DNA from: Bacteroidaceae bacterium
GTDB lineage: Bacteria; Bacteroidota; Bacteroidia; Bacteroidales; Bacteroidaceae
Direction: 5' to 3'
DNA length: 64,000 nt
Assembly (NCBI GenBank): GCA_017645305.1
Contig: JAGCPD010000073.1
Span: 62,001-126,000, forward strand
The notes beneath the pieces are model-generated. The model had not been told where the DNA came from, did not search any database, and saw nothing but the letters and a program-made list of their open reading frames with translations. The position numbers were made by a program, and so were the translations under genes. This document shows positions 43,362 to 52,744 of the stretch, piece after piece. Position 1 is the stretch's first letter, and every line of letters starts with the position of its first letter.

Positions 43362-43369
43362 TAATTTTG
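43362..43369 (+). promoter_or_regulatory. -7 box TAATTTTG abutting the mtaB start codon
   Basis: Five bases (TCACC) separate it from the ATG at 43375, so mtaB mRNA is probably leaderless. The -33 element is not clear. Confidence 0.6.
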
Positions 43370-43374
43370 TCACC

Positions 43375-44703
43375 ATGTATGATTTAAAGGGCAAGAAGGC
43401 CGCATATTTTACTTTAGGCTGCAAATTGAATTTTTCAGAAACAAGTTCTATAGGTTTGCAGCTCAAGGAGGCTGGCGTGCAGACGGTAGCAAAGGGTGAA
43501 GTGGCGGATATTTGTGTTGTCAATACCTGCAGCGTTACAGAGGTGGCCGATGCCAAATGTCGTCAGGCCATCAGTAAGATGGTGCGCAGGCATCCGGGAG
43601 CACTGGTTGTGGTGACGGGTTGTTATGCGCAGCTCAAACCAGAGCAGGTATCGGCTTTGGAGGGAGTTGATTTGGTCTTGGGCAGTGAGCAGAAAGGCCA
43701 GATACTACATTATATAGCCGAGCGTTTGTCTATGATGCCAAAAGAAAGAGCATTGGCGGCACATGAACATCATACCAGCAAGACTGCAGACATCCGTTCT
43801 TTTATGCCCAGTTGTTCGTGTGGCGAAAGAACCCGTTACTTTTTGAAGGTTCAGGACGGTTGTGATTATTATTGTACCTACTGTACCATTCCATTTGCAA
43901 GAGGCAGAAGTAGGAACGGCAGCATACAGTCTATGGTGGAGCAGGCTCAGGAGGTAGTTCGGCAGGGTGGAAAGGAAATTGTGATAACGGGTGTCAATAT
44001 AGGTGACTTTGGCAAGAGTACTGGTGAATCGTTTCTTGATTTGATAAAAGCACTGGACAAGGTTGATGGTATAGAACGCTACCGCATCAGCAGTATAGAA
44101 CCTAACCTGCTTACTGATGAGGTATTACAATTCTGTGCGCAGAGTCGCGCTTTTATGCCGCATTTTCATATTCCCCTGCAAAGTGGTAGTGACGAGGTGT
44201 TAAGGCTGATGCATCGCCGTTATGACACCCAATTTTTTTATAATAAGGTAACGCGCGTACGGGAACTTATGCCAGATGCCTTTATTGGTGTGGACGTGAT
44301 AGTAGGAACACGCGGCGAGACGGACGATTTGTTCCGTGAGGCTTTTAATTTTATGGTGAAAATAGATGTGAGCCAGTATCATGTTTTTAGCTACAGCGAG
44401 CGTCCTGGAACAAAAGCCTTGCAGATTCCCTATGTGGTATCGGCTCGTCAGAAACACGAACGCAGCCAGCAGGCATTGGCACTCAGCCAAGCTAAGTTGC
44501 ATGCCTTTTATGAGCGTTTTGTGGGACAGGAAAGACCCGTATTGTTGGAACATAGTAAAACTAAAGGTATTATGCATGGCTTTACAGACAATTATATAAA
44601 AGTAGTTGTACGTACTACAGAAAAGTTGGATAACAGAATCGTTAACGTGCGTTTGGGAGAGTGGGATGAAACGGAAGAGTTGTTAACAGCAAAACTGATA
44701 TGA
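43375..44703 (+). CDS. mtaB: tRNA t6A37 methylthiotransferase MtaB
   Basis: 442 residues with the three domains of the methylthiotransferase family. UPF0004 (about 8-120) has the Fe-S Cys in LGCKLNFSE, NTCSVT and VTGCYAQ. The radical-SAM domain has CDYYCTYCTIPFARG (CxxxCxxC). A C-terminal TRAM-like domain follows. It adds the methylthio group to t6A at position 37 of tRNAs that read ANN codons. The absence of the MiaB/RimO-specific flanks and the presence of the LGCKLN phrase favour MtaB. Its stop overlaps the next gene's ATG by 4 bases. Confidence 0.9.
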   Translation: MYDLKGKKAAYFTLGCKLNFSETSSIGLQLKEAGVQTVAKGEVADICVVNTCSVTEVADAKCRQAISKMVRRHPGALVVVTGCYAQLKPEQVSALEGVDLVLGSEQKGQILHYIAERLSMMPKERALAAHEHHTSKTADIRSFMPSCSCGERTRYFLKVQDGCDYYCTYCTIPFARGRSRNGSIQSMVEQAQEVVRQGGKEIVITGVNIGDFGKSTGESFLDLIKALDKVDGIERYRISSIEPNLLTDEVLQFCAQSRAFMPHFHIPLQSGSDEVLRLMHRRYDTQFFYNKVTRVRELMPDAFIGVDVIVGTRGETDDLFREAFNFMVKIDVSQYHVFSYSERPGTKALQIPYVVSARQKHERSQQALALSQAKLHAFYERFVGQERPVLLEHSKTKGIMHGFTDNYIKVVVRTTEKLDNRIVNVRLGEWDETEELLTAKLI

Positions 44704-45722
44704 AGAGTATAGCAATAGTAATACTGAATTGGAATGGGGCTGGAATGCTGCGTAAGTTCCTGCCCTCTGTCCTGAAATATAGCCCGGAGGCAGAGGTGAT
44801 TGTTGCCGACAATGCCAGTAGCGATGATTCTCTGAAGGTAATGGAAAGTGATTTTTCTGAGGTTAGGACCATTGCTCTTAACAGGAACTATGGTTTTGCT
44901 GAAGGATATAATCAGGCGTTGCGTCAGGTAGAGGCTGAATACTATCTGTTGCTGAACAGCGATGTAGAGGTAACAGAGGGATGGCTGCATCCTATGCTCT
45001 CTTATATGGATGCTCATAAAGAGGTCGTAGCATGCCAGCCCAAGTTGAGGTGTGAGTGGAACCGCTCCATGCTGGAATATGCAGGAGCCTGTGGCGGATA
45101 TATAGACAGATTGGGTTATCCTTTCTGTAGAGGGCGTGTCTTTAACACCGTTGAGAAGGATTCGGCACAATATGACACAGTGGTACCCGTTCTCTGGGCC
45201 ACAGGGGCTGCACTGATGATACGTAGTAAACTTTATTGGGAGGCAGGCGGGCTGGACGGCCGTTTTTTTGCCCATCAGGAGGAGATAGATCTTTGTTGGC
45301 GTCTGCGTAGCCGTGGTTACCAGATAGTTTGCATCCCTGAGAGTGTTGTGTATCACGTTGGGGGGGCTTCGTTACCCAAGAAGAACTCTCGTAAGACGTT
45401 CCTAAACTTCCGAAACAACATGATACTGCTGTATAAGAATCTGTCAGATGACCAGTTGGCACAAGTCATGCGATGGCGTTTCTGGCTGGATGCTTTGGCA
45501 TGTGTGTATTTCCTGCTTACCCTTCAGGTGGGCAGTAGTCTGGCAGTATGGAGGGGACGCTGGGCTTTCCGTAAGATGAAGGCTGATTTCCGCTCTGACC
45601 GTGAGAAAAACATGCAGGCTGCTGTGCTGCCGTCAAGTGAGGTTCTGTTCCCCAAAAGCATATTGTGGCAGTACCACGTGAAGGGGAAGAAGACATATTC
45701 TCAACTGACAAATAATAATTGA
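44700..45722 (+). CDS. Family 2 glycosyltransferase
   Basis: 340 residues. The GT-A fold shows IAIVILNWNGAGMLRKFLPS at the N-terminus, IVADNASSDDS, NRNYGFAEGYNQAL, LLLNSDVEV (the DxD-like metal site) and the acceptor region FFAHQEEIDLCWRLRSRGY with the catalytic ED-type acids. The C-terminal part has one hydrophobic segment (about 270-285). It resembles rhamnosyl/WbbL-type transferases that act on cell-surface polysaccharide. It is translationally coupled to mtaB (ATGA overlap). The acceptor and donor cannot be read from sequence. Confidence 0.88.
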   Translation: MKSIAIVILNWNGAGMLRKFLPSVLKYSPEAEVIVADNASSDDSLKVMESDFSEVRTIALNRNYGFAEGYNQALRQVEAEYYLLLNSDVEVTEGWLHPMLSYMDAHKEVVACQPKLRCEWNRSMLEYAGACGGYIDRLGYPFCRGRVFNTVEKDSAQYDTVVPVLWATGAALMIRSKLYWEAGGLDGRFFAHQEEIDLCWRLRSRGYQIVCIPESVVYHVGGASLPKKNSRKTFLNFRNNMILLYKNLSDDQLAQVMRWRFWLDALACVYFLLTLQVGSSLAVWRGRWAFRKMKADFRSDREKNMQAAVLPSSEVLFPKSILWQYHVKGKKTYSQLTNNN

Positions 45723-45798
45723 CAGTTGAGATGTTAGACTTTAAATGTCTGTTTTTTTTGATAATGTTCAATGTTCAACAGAGATGATTTATAGAGCA

Positions 45799-48447
45799 AT
45801 GAAAAAACTTCTGGTATTTATTCTTTTGGAAGCAATTTGCCTGATACCGGCAAATGCGGTATTAAAAGAGAAAGACTTAGCACGTACCCTGGGAGTGCTA
45901 AAGGCTGAGCTGCAGGAAAAATATGAGCAGCAGCAGACTTTTATGGCGATGTACGAGCAACAGGGAACGCAGCAGCACCTGCAGTTGGTAAGCTACATGC
46001 ACCAGTGCGAGCAGATTGGACTGATGCTGTATTCGCAGACAACAGACAATACCTTTGATATGGCCTATGCATGTCAACAGGCTACCGACTTGTTTAACGA
46101 CCTTAACAATCGTGATAGCAAGATGCGCCAGTACGACAAGATTATCTTACGTATAAAACAGGAAATAGAAAGGTATGATGCCCTGATACAGTCACTTAAG
46201 AGCATGCCGCCTGTTGATGCCGCCGATGCTGACAGCATACTAACAGAGAATGACAGTATTTTGATGCAAGCCATTGATTCTCTGCAAGGTAAAAAGGACT
46301 CTTTGCTCGAAGTCAGAGATAGTATGCAGGAAAAGAATTTGATTCTTTTGGGACAGGAAGAGGCTGAGGAGGAAGAGGATAAACAAGAACCCCTGTTCCT
46401 TTCCGGTCAGCAACTGAAGGATAGGGCAGACTGTTTAAAGTATGCAGAAACCCTGCGTGAAAACATGCAGCGATTTCTGGAAAAACTGGAAGCAGAAAAC
46501 ACTTATTACAAAAGTGTTGTTGGCAAGGTGGAGGAGCTGAACCTATTTGCAAGAGGAAGGTATAAATTGCTGCAAGACAATATTTTCATAAATGGAGGCG
46601 ACAACTATTTCAAGATTCTTAAGACGTTGCCGGTTCAGATATTAAGAGCCCAGAACACTCTGAAGACAAAGTACAAGCCATTTGAAGGACACGAGCAGAC
46701 TTATTCAGAATGGCGTGGGGCGCCGGTATTGTTTATTAGCATATTCCTTGTGTTCTATCTGGCCATTTCACTTCTTGTCAGTTATGTTGTTCTTAGGTGG
46801 CTTTTACCCAAGAAATGGCGTAGCGATGCATTCAAGCTAAAGCGCCGGATGCTGAATAACGTGGTGGGAATAGCCCTCTTTGCCGTTATAGTGATGATTG
46901 TGCGTTCTTCTATTCAGCGTAATTTCATACAGATGGGAACGGCTCAGATTATAAATATGGCTTGGCTGATGGAGGTTATCTTCCTGAGTCTGTACATACG
47001 TCTTAAAGGAGAGCAGATGCGTCATGCTGCCGTTATTTATTTGCCTCTGATGTCGCTCTCGTTTGTGGTGATTCTATTCAGGATAGTGCTGATTCCCAAT
47101 CTGGTGGTTAACCTTATATTCCCGCCAATCCTGCTGGGCTTCAGCATCTGGCAATGGAAGGTCTCAAAGAAGCATAGAGAACAGCTCCCCATGCTTGACA
47201 TCATGTATATGCATGCTACCAGTTTGGTTATGATTATAGCCTGTATTGCCTCATGGGTAGGCTTCTCTTTGTTGGCAGTTCAGATAATGATATGGTGGAC
47301 TTTCCAATTGGCTGCCATTATGACGGTAACTTGCATCTATGATTTAATGGAGATGTATGAAGAGCGACATCTTCTTTCTAAGTTAAGGACGGATTTGAAG
47401 GAAAAGAAAGCCAACGGAGAAGATATAAGCGATGAACTGAAGACGCTGAAGAAGAAAATGCAGCGTGGCGATTATATTTCGGTAACGTGGATATATGACT
47501 TGTTTAAGTTGACATTGGTGCCGATATTTGGTGTGGCTTCTGTTTTCTTCAGTATCTATTGGGCATCCAAGGTGTTTGAGATGACAAGCCTTTGCGAATC
47601 ATTCTTCCGTATGGATATTGTTCATCAGCAGAACCTGATTCGTATCTCTCTGGACCGTCTGTGCCTTGTGGCAGCATTGTGGTTTGTCTTCCGCTATCTT
47701 AATTACGGAATACGTGGGTTCTATTGTCATTATAGGCGTAAACTCCTTTCTGAAAATGAAACGCTGAACCTTACGCTGGCACGTAATATTATAGGCATTC
47801 TTTGTTGGGGTATCTATATCATTATTGTATTGGTGATACTGGATGTACCAAGGGACGGTATCAGCATTGTCGGTGCCGGTCTGGCCACAGGTTTGGGATT
47901 TGCCATGCAGAGTATTCTGGAGAACTTCTTCTATGGTATCTCACTGATGACAGGACGTATTCATGTGGGTGATTATATAGAATGTGACGGCATTGCGGGA
48001 AAGGTGGAAAGCATTACCTATCAGAGTACGCAGATTGTGACAAATGACGGTTGTGTGATAGCTTTCATGAACAGCGCTCTCTTCAGAAAGAACTTTAAGA
48101 ACATGACACGCAACCACCGTTATGAACTGATAAAGATTCCTGTTGGTGTGGCCTACGGCAGTAATGTGGAGGAAGTGCGTAAGATGATTATAGAAGCCCT
48201 GATGCCTGTCTGTCTGGAGAAGAATGCCGACGGACAGTGCATTACAAATGTCGAGGAGCAACCTATGACGGTGGCTTTTGTGAATTTCGGTGATAGCAGC
48301 GTAGATCTGGCTGTCTGCATCTGGATGCTGGTTGAGGAGAAGATCGTGCTGGTGGGACGTGTTAAGGAAATTATCTATAATACGCTAAACAAGAATAACA
48401 TAGAAATTCCTTTCCCGCAGCGAGATGTTCATATAAAGAACAGCTAA
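45799..48447 (+). CDS. Large MscS-family mechanosensitive channel
   Basis: 882 residues from the ATG at 45799, which opens the signal peptide MKKLLVFILLEAICLIPANA. A long periplasmic coiled-coil region (about 25-320, rich in Gln/Glu/Leu) precedes about ten membrane helices (first near 320-355). The MscS pore and beta domain are at about 700-790, with VGAGLATGLGFAMQSILENFFYG, VGDYIECDGIAGKV and FMNSALFRKNFKN. It relieves osmotic pressure at the inner membrane; the layout is that of MscK-type or YbiO-type channels. The longer in-frame ATG at 45745 does not open a signal peptide. Confidence 0.88.
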   Translation: MKKLLVFILLEAICLIPANAVLKEKDLARTLGVLKAELQEKYEQQQTFMAMYEQQGTQQHLQLVSYMHQCEQIGLMLYSQTTDNTFDMAYACQQATDLFNDLNNRDSKMRQYDKIILRIKQEIERYDALIQSLKSMPPVDAADADSILTENDSILMQAIDSLQGKKDSLLEVRDSMQEKNLILLGQEEAEEEEDKQEPLFLSGQQLKDRADCLKYAETLRENMQRFLEKLEAENTYYKSVVGKVEELNLFARGRYKLLQDNIFINGGDNYFKILKTLPVQILRAQNTLKTKYKPFEGHEQTYSEWRGAPVLFISIFLVFYLAISLLVSYVVLRWLLPKKWRSDAFKLKRRMLNNVVGIALFAVIVMIVRSSIQRNFIQMGTAQIINMAWLMEVIFLSLYIRLKGEQMRHAAVIYLPLMSLSFVVILFRIVLIPNLVVNLIFPPILLGFSIWQWKVSKKHREQLPMLDIMYMHATSLVMIIACIASWVGFSLLAVQIMIWWTFQLAAIMTVTCIYDLMEMYEERHLLSKLRTDLKEKKANGEDISDELKTLKKKMQRGDYISVTWIYDLFKLTLVPIFGVASVFFSIYWASKVFEMTSLCESFFRMDIVHQQNLIRISLDRLCLVAALWFVFRYLNYGIRGFYCHYRRKLLSENETLNLTLARNIIGILCWGIYIIIVLVILDVPRDGISIVGAGLATGLGFAMQSILENFFYGISLMTGRIHVGDYIECDGIAGKVESITYQSTQIVTNDGCVIAFMNSALFRKNFKNMTRNHRYELIKIPVGVAYGSNVEEVRKMIIEALMPVCLEKNADGQCITNVEEQPMTVAFVNFGDSSVDLAVCIWMLVEEKIVLVGRVKEIIYNTLNKNNIEIPFPQRDVHIKNS

Positions 48448-48461
48448 GTTTCTTTCTCCCT

Positions 48462-49766
48462 TTACAGCCATTCGGGCAGCTGGTATAATTTGGTTCCGTT
48501 GCTGCCTTTGATAAGAATGGTTTTGCCTGCAAGGGGATTGTTGCAGATTTCCTCCCTCACGGCTTCAACATCCTTAAAGTATCTGGCGTTGATACGGTTG
48601 TTCTGATAGTCGAGAGAAGCAAAATTCTCTCCAACCAGCCATATTTTCTCTAAGGGCATTGTGGCCAGGATGTCCATAATCTTGCGGTGTTCCATCTCGC
48701 TGTCGGCTCCCAGCTCGCGCATATCGCCCAGAATTACCATTTTATGCTTCGATTCAATAAACTGGAAGTTGGTGAGCGCAGCAATCATGCTGCTGGGATT
48801 GGCGTTGTAAGCATCTACAATCAGGCGGTTTTTGCCTGTATCGCGGAACTCGCTTCTGCTGTTACTGGGTATGTAGTGCTCTATGGCGTGGCGGATTTGC
48901 TCTGGCGTAACGCCAAAATGTAGTCCAACGGTAATGGCAGCACGCAGGTTGGATATGTTATAAGCACCTATCAGGTGAGTCTGTATAGTTTGCCAAGGCT
49001 CGTCTGGGGCACTTCTCCATTGTATTTTTACAAAGGGGTCGCAGTCCTCAATACGTCCTTCTATATAGGGGATGGCATTGCTGTAGAGGCAGAACCCGCG
49101 TTCTTCTGCCATTTTGAGCAGGTCTTCATCCAAGGCATTGAGGAAGATTGTGGCTTGGCGCTGTTGTAAATCGTCAAAAAGTTCTCCCTTTGCGTTCTTC
49201 ACGCCTTGGAAGGAACCAAATCCCTCAAGGTGTGCCCGTCCCACATTGGTTATCAGTCCATAGTCAGCCTTTACCATGTTACACAGGAATGTTATCTCGC
49301 CTGGATGGTTTGCCCCCGTCTCAATAACGGCAATATCGTGTTCTTTGGTAATGCGGAGCAGCGTACGGGGAACTCCCAAATGATTGTTGAGGTTTCCCTG
49401 AGTGTAGAGGACGTGGTGTGCTTCCGATAGGATGCTGGCAATCAGTTCCTTGGTTGTTGTCTTCCCGTTAGTGCCTGTAATCTGCAATACGGGAATGTTT
49501 AGTTGCTGTCGGTGGTAGGCAGCAAGTTCCTGAAGCGTCTGTTCAGGATTGTCGGATACAATAAACCTTTCGTCATCTTCTGGAGCAAATTCTTTCTCAA
49601 CCACAGCGTATGCACATCCCTTCTCCAGGGCAGACGCAGCATAAAGATTGCCATCGAATGTGGCTCCTTTTAATGCAAAGAATATAGAACCAGCCGGGCA
49701 GTCTCTGCTGTCTGTTGTAATAATGGGGTGCTGTTGATAGATTTCATATAATTGTTCCGTCTTCAT
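48462..49766 (-). CDS. murF: UDP-MurNAc-tripeptide--D-Ala-D-Ala ligase
   Basis: 434 residues with the three Mur ligase domains. The ATP-binding P-loop is ITGTNGKTTTKELI, followed by TQGNLNNHLGVPRTLL, ETGANHPGEI and NVGRAHLEGFGS, and the C-terminal domain has VDAYNANPSSMIAAL. It adds D-Ala-D-Ala to the peptidoglycan precursor in the cytoplasm. It is a single gene, divergent from folP. Two -7 boxes lie upstream (49801-49794 and 49852-49845). Confidence 0.95.
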   Translation of the reverse strand: MKTEQLYEIYQQHPIITTDSRDCPAGSIFFALKGATFDGNLYAASALEKGCAYAVVEKEFAPEDDERFIVSDNPEQTLQELAAYHRQQLNIPVLQITGTNGKTTTKELIASILSEAHHVLYTQGNLNNHLGVPRTLLRITKEHDIAVIETGANHPGEITFLCNMVKADYGLITNVGRAHLEGFGSFQGVKNAKGELFDDLQQRQATIFLNALDEDLLKMAEERGFCLYSNAIPYIEGRIEDCDPFVKIQWRSAPDEPWQTIQTHLIGAYNISNLRAAITVGLHFGVTPEQIRHAIEHYIPSNSRSEFRDTGKNRLIVDAYNANPSSMIAALTNFQFIESKHKMVILGDMRELGADSEMEHRKIMDILATMPLEKIWLVGENFASLDYQNNRINARYFKDVEAVREEICNNPLAGKTILIKGSNGTKLYQLPEWL

Positions 49767-49793
49767 AAAGTCTTTTTTTTACATTTTACGCTA

Positions 49794-49801
49794 CAAAGTT
49801 A
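49794..49801 (-). promoter_or_regulatory. -7 box TAACTTTG for murF
   Basis: CAAAGTTA on the plus strand, 28 bases upstream of the murF start. A second minus-strand box lies at 49845-49852. Confidence 0.5.
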
Positions 49802-49833
49802 ATTCATTTTTCCGATAATTTACAAATAATGTA

Positions 49834-49852
49834 TAACTTTGTGCCAAAGTTA
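49834..49852. promoter_or_regulatory. Palindromic promoter element between murF and folP
   Basis: TAACTTTG (49834-49841, plus) and CAAAGTTA (49845-49852, minus) are mirror copies separated by 3 bases, forming a 19-base palindrome. Each half is a perfect -7 box, one for folP and one for murF. The folP start follows 22 bases after the plus box. Confidence 0.55.
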
Positions 49853-49863
49853 CCAAGAAATAT

Positions 49864-50724
49864 ATGAAAGGTCTGCTGCCCTATACGATAAATGTGGGAG
49901 GAAAACTTATGGATTTGAGCGAACCTCAGGTCATGGGTATCCTAAACGTAACACCTGATTCATTTTATTCGGCAAGTAGAAAGAAGAGCCAGGAGGAAGT
50001 TCGGGAGCGTGTCGGAGCCATATTGGCAGAAGGCGGTTCCATAATAGATATAGGGGCTTATAGCAGCAGACCCGGAGCTGAAAACATCTCGGCAGACGAG
50101 GAAATGACCCGTCTGCGCGGTGCCTTGCAGACAGTGCGTAGCGTTGCTCCAGAAGCTGTGGTAAGCGTTGATACGTTCAGGGCCGATGTGGCTAAGATGT
50201 GTGTCGAAGAGTTCGGCGTGCAGATTATAAACGACATAAGTGGCGGTGAATTGGATTCTCGTATGTTTGATACGGTAGCCGCATTGGGCGTTCCTTACAT
50301 TCTGATGCACATGAAGGGTAATCCGCAGACGATGCAGCAGGAACCGCATTACGGGGATTTGTTGGTGGAAATGCTTCAGTATTTCGGTAGCAAGGTGGAT
50401 AAACTGCACGACCTGGGCGTAAAGGACATCATATTGGATCCTGGCTTTGGTTTCGCTAAGACATTGGAACACAACTATCAGTTGATGTACCGCCTTCAGG
50501 ACCTGAAGGTACTGGGGCTGCCCATATTGGTGGGTGTGAGCCGCAAATCGATGATATACCGGTTGCTGGATGGCACGCCGGAGGATGCGCTTAATGGCAC
50601 CACCGTGCTGAATACGCTGGCACTGCAGAAGGGGGCAAACATTCTTAGGGTGCATGATGTGAAAGAAGCCGTAGAGGTAGTAAAGATAGTTAAAAAGATG
50701 TTGACATGCCAGAATTTGGGATAA
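49864..50724 (+). CDS. folP: Dihydropteroate synthase
   Basis: 286 residues. The TIM-barrel pterin-binding signatures are complete: VMGILNVTPDSFYS, GGSIIDIGAYSSRPGA, SVDTFRADVA, INDISGG, MHMKG, DPGFGFAKT and VGVSRKSM. It makes dihydropteroate in folate synthesis and is the target of sulfonamides. It shares its last 19 bases with cdaA, so the two genes are coupled; folP upstream of a diadenylate cyclase gene is a known Bacteroidetes arrangement. Confidence 0.96.
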   Translation: MKGLLPYTINVGGKLMDLSEPQVMGILNVTPDSFYSASRKKSQEEVRERVGAILAEGGSIIDIGAYSSRPGAENISADEEMTRLRGALQTVRSVAPEAVVSVDTFRADVAKMCVEEFGVQIINDISGGELDSRMFDTVAALGVPYILMHMKGNPQTMQQEPHYGDLLVEMLQYFGSKVDKLHDLGVKDIILDPGFGFAKTLEHNYQLMYRLQDLKVLGLPILVGVSRKSMIYRLLDGTPEDALNGTTVLNTLALQKGANILRVHDVKEAVEVVKIVKKMLTCQNLG

Positions 50725-51485
50725 AAGACTTGGTTGATATTCTGCTTGTGGCAATAGGCCTGTTCTATTGCTATAAGGTAATGAAGCAATCGCGCTCTGT
50801 AAATATCTTTTACGGAGTGTTGTTCTTTATCAGTTTCTGGATTGTTGTCAGCAAGGTTTTGGAGATGAAGTTGGTGGGAGGCATTCTGGACAAACTGGTA
50901 AACGTGGGTGCCATTGCCATCATTATTCTTTTTCAGGAAGAAATCCGTCATTTCTTTTATCGGATGGGGGCTCGCCAGCGGGTACATTGGTTTATAAACT
51001 TCTTCAGGCCCGACAAAAAGAAAAACCTCTCAGAGTTTGTTCATGAAAGGGAGACCATCTTTCCCATAGTGATGGCCTGCCTGAATATGAGCAAGCAAAG
51101 GGTAGGAGCCTTGATTGTGTTGCAGAACAATCTACCCCTGAACGATTTTGTTCGGACAGGTGAGTTGGTGAACGCCAAGATAAGTCAGCGGTTAATAGAG
51201 AATATCTTCTTTAAGAACAGTCCGTTGCATGACGGTGCCATGATTATCTCCAATAACAAGATTACGGCGGCAGCCTGCATCTTGCCCATCAGCCACGATT
51301 TGGATATTCCCAAGGAGTTTGGTCTTCGCCATCGTGCTGCCAAGGGTATCAGTCAGGAAACAGACGCGCTGGCCATTGTGGTAAGTGAAGAGACGGGGAG
51401 CATCAGCGCAGCATATAACGATGTGCTGAAGGCTCATATTTCTGCAGAGGAACTGGAGAAACTGCTGATGAGAGGAAGGTTCTGA
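50706..51485 (+). CDS. cdaA: Diadenylate cyclase CdaA
   Basis: 259 residues. Three N-terminal membrane helices (about 10-25, 35-55, 62-80) precede the DAC domain. It carries the catalytic signatures LHDGAMII (DGA) and RHRAAKG (RHR), with ALAIVVSEETGSIS following. It makes cyclic di-AMP from two ATP at the membrane. The start is the ATG 18 bases inside folP. No ybbR-type partner (CdaR) follows, but pta and ackA do after 185 bases. Confidence 0.93.
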   Translation: MPEFGIKDLVDILLVAIGLFYCYKVMKQSRSVNIFYGVLFFISFWIVVSKVLEMKLVGGILDKLVNVGAIAIIILFQEEIRHFFYRMGARQRVHWFINFFRPDKKKNLSEFVHERETIFPIVMACLNMSKQRVGALIVLQNNLPLNDFVRTGELVNAKISQRLIENIFFKNSPLHDGAMIISNNKITAAACILPISHDLDIPKEFGLRHRAAKGISQETDALAIVVSEETGSISAAYNDVLKAHISAEELEKLLMRGRF

Positions 51486-51670
51486 GAGTGAAGAGTGAAG
51501 GCTGCGATTGAGCGAGAGGAGAGCTAAGCTTGCTTAAGCTATTCCGAGCGTGAGCAGGCTCGACCGCAGGTCAAAAATGAAAAAGCGGCCCAAATAATAA
51601 TCCGTTATAACGCTATAATGAAGGCCGCAAATATAATAGATATTTTAAACATATAAAAACAGATAGTATT
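51486..51670. other. Intergenic region with short repeats, upstream of pta
   Basis: It starts with AGTGAAGAGTGAAGG (repeats of GTGAAGA), followed by GCTAAGCTTGCTTAAGC (51524-51540), which contains a near palindrome, and a GCGGCC (51585-51590) / GGCCGC (51623-51628) inverted repeat. No promoter is certain. Confidence 0.4.
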
Positions 51671-52684
51671 ATGACATTGATGGAAAAAATCATCGCTCGT
51701 GCCAAGAGCAACAGGCAGCGCATTGTGTTGCCAGAGAGCCTGGAGGAGCGAACACTGACAGCCGCAGACAAATCGCTTGCTGACGGTTTAGCAGAGATTA
51801 TCCTGATAGGCAATCCTGACGAGATTTTTGCCTTGGGTAAAAAACTGGGACTTACCCATCTTGACAAGGCCATTATCATTGACCCAGCAACCAGCGACGT
51901 AACAGACGAGTACGTAGAGCTGCTGTATAACCTGCGTAAGAGTAAGGGCATGACCAAGGAGGAGGCACGCGAAAAGGTGCTGAATGACCCTCTTTATTTT
52001 GGCTGCCTTATTATAAAAAGCGGACATGCCGACGGTCAGATTAGCGGTGCACTCTCTACAACAGGCGATACCTTGCGTCCAGCTCTTCAGATTATAAAGT
52101 GTGCTCCTGGCATTACCTGTGTCAGCGGTGCCATGTTGCTCATTACAGACAAACCTCAGTATGGCGAGGATGGTGTGGTTGTTTTGGGTGATGTGGCTGT
52201 AACTCCCGTTCCCGATGCATCACAACTGGCCCAGATTGCTGTTTGTACCGCACATACGGCTCGTAGCGTGGCAGGTTTTGCTGAGCCTCGTGTGGCTATG
52301 CTTAGCTTCAGTACCAAAGGAAGTGCCAAGCATGAGGTAGTGGATAAGGTTATTGAGGCAACCAAGATTGCTCACAAGATGGAACCCTCTTTGAAACTGG
52401 ATGGCGAACTGCAGGCTGATGCCGCTCTGGTACCTTCGGTTGGAGAGAAAAAGGCTCCCGGTTCAGAGATTGCAGGTCGTGCCAACGTTTTGGTGGCACC
52501 CAGTCTCGAAGTTGGTAACATCGGCTACAAGTTGGTTCAGCGATTGGCTGGTGCTGATGCCATTGGTCCCATCCTGCAGGGTATTGCCCATCCTGTGAAC
52601 GACCTCTCCCGTGGTTGCTCCGTAGATGATATCTATAAGATGGTAGCTATTACCGCTTGCCAGGCAATGGATGCTCGCGCGTAG
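51671..52684 (+). CDS. pta: Phosphate acetyltransferase
   Basis: 337 residues, the short PTA_PTB-only form without the N-terminal DRTGG domains of E. coli Pta. Signatures are RIVLPES, SGHADGQISGALSTTGD, SFSTKGSAKHEVVDKV, ELQADAALVPSVGEKKAPGSEIAGRANVLVAP and LQGIAHPVNDLSRGCS. It converts acetyl-CoA and phosphate to acetyl phosphate. It lies 60 bases upstream of ackA; together they yield acetate and ATP in fermentation. The gap has a GTGAAA-type repeat. Confidence 0.96.
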   Translation: MTLMEKIIARAKSNRQRIVLPESLEERTLTAADKSLADGLAEIILIGNPDEIFALGKKLGLTHLDKAIIIDPATSDVTDEYVELLYNLRKSKGMTKEEAREKVLNDPLYFGCLIIKSGHADGQISGALSTTGDTLRPALQIIKCAPGITCVSGAMLLITDKPQYGEDGVVVLGDVAVTPVPDASQLAQIAVCTAHTARSVAGFAEPRVAMLSFSTKGSAKHEVVDKVIEATKIAHKMEPSLKLDGELQADAALVPSVGEKKAPGSEIAGRANVLVAPSLEVGNIGYKLVQRLAGADAIGPILQGIAHPVNDLSRGCSVDDIYKMVAITACQAMDARA

Positions 52685-52744
52685 CGCTCGCTTAGAGTGA
52701 TAAGTGAAAGAGTGAAAAGTGAAAGAATCAAAGTTACTGAAAAA

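Larger units (their letters stand above)
43015..43374. other. 360-base intergenic region, AT-rich
   Basis: This separates the small lipoprotein gene (minus) from mtaB (plus). It holds the two -7 boxes (43067-43074 minus, 43362-43369 plus). The rest is AT-rich with T tracts. I see no gene, RNA or repeat. Confidence 0.5.
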
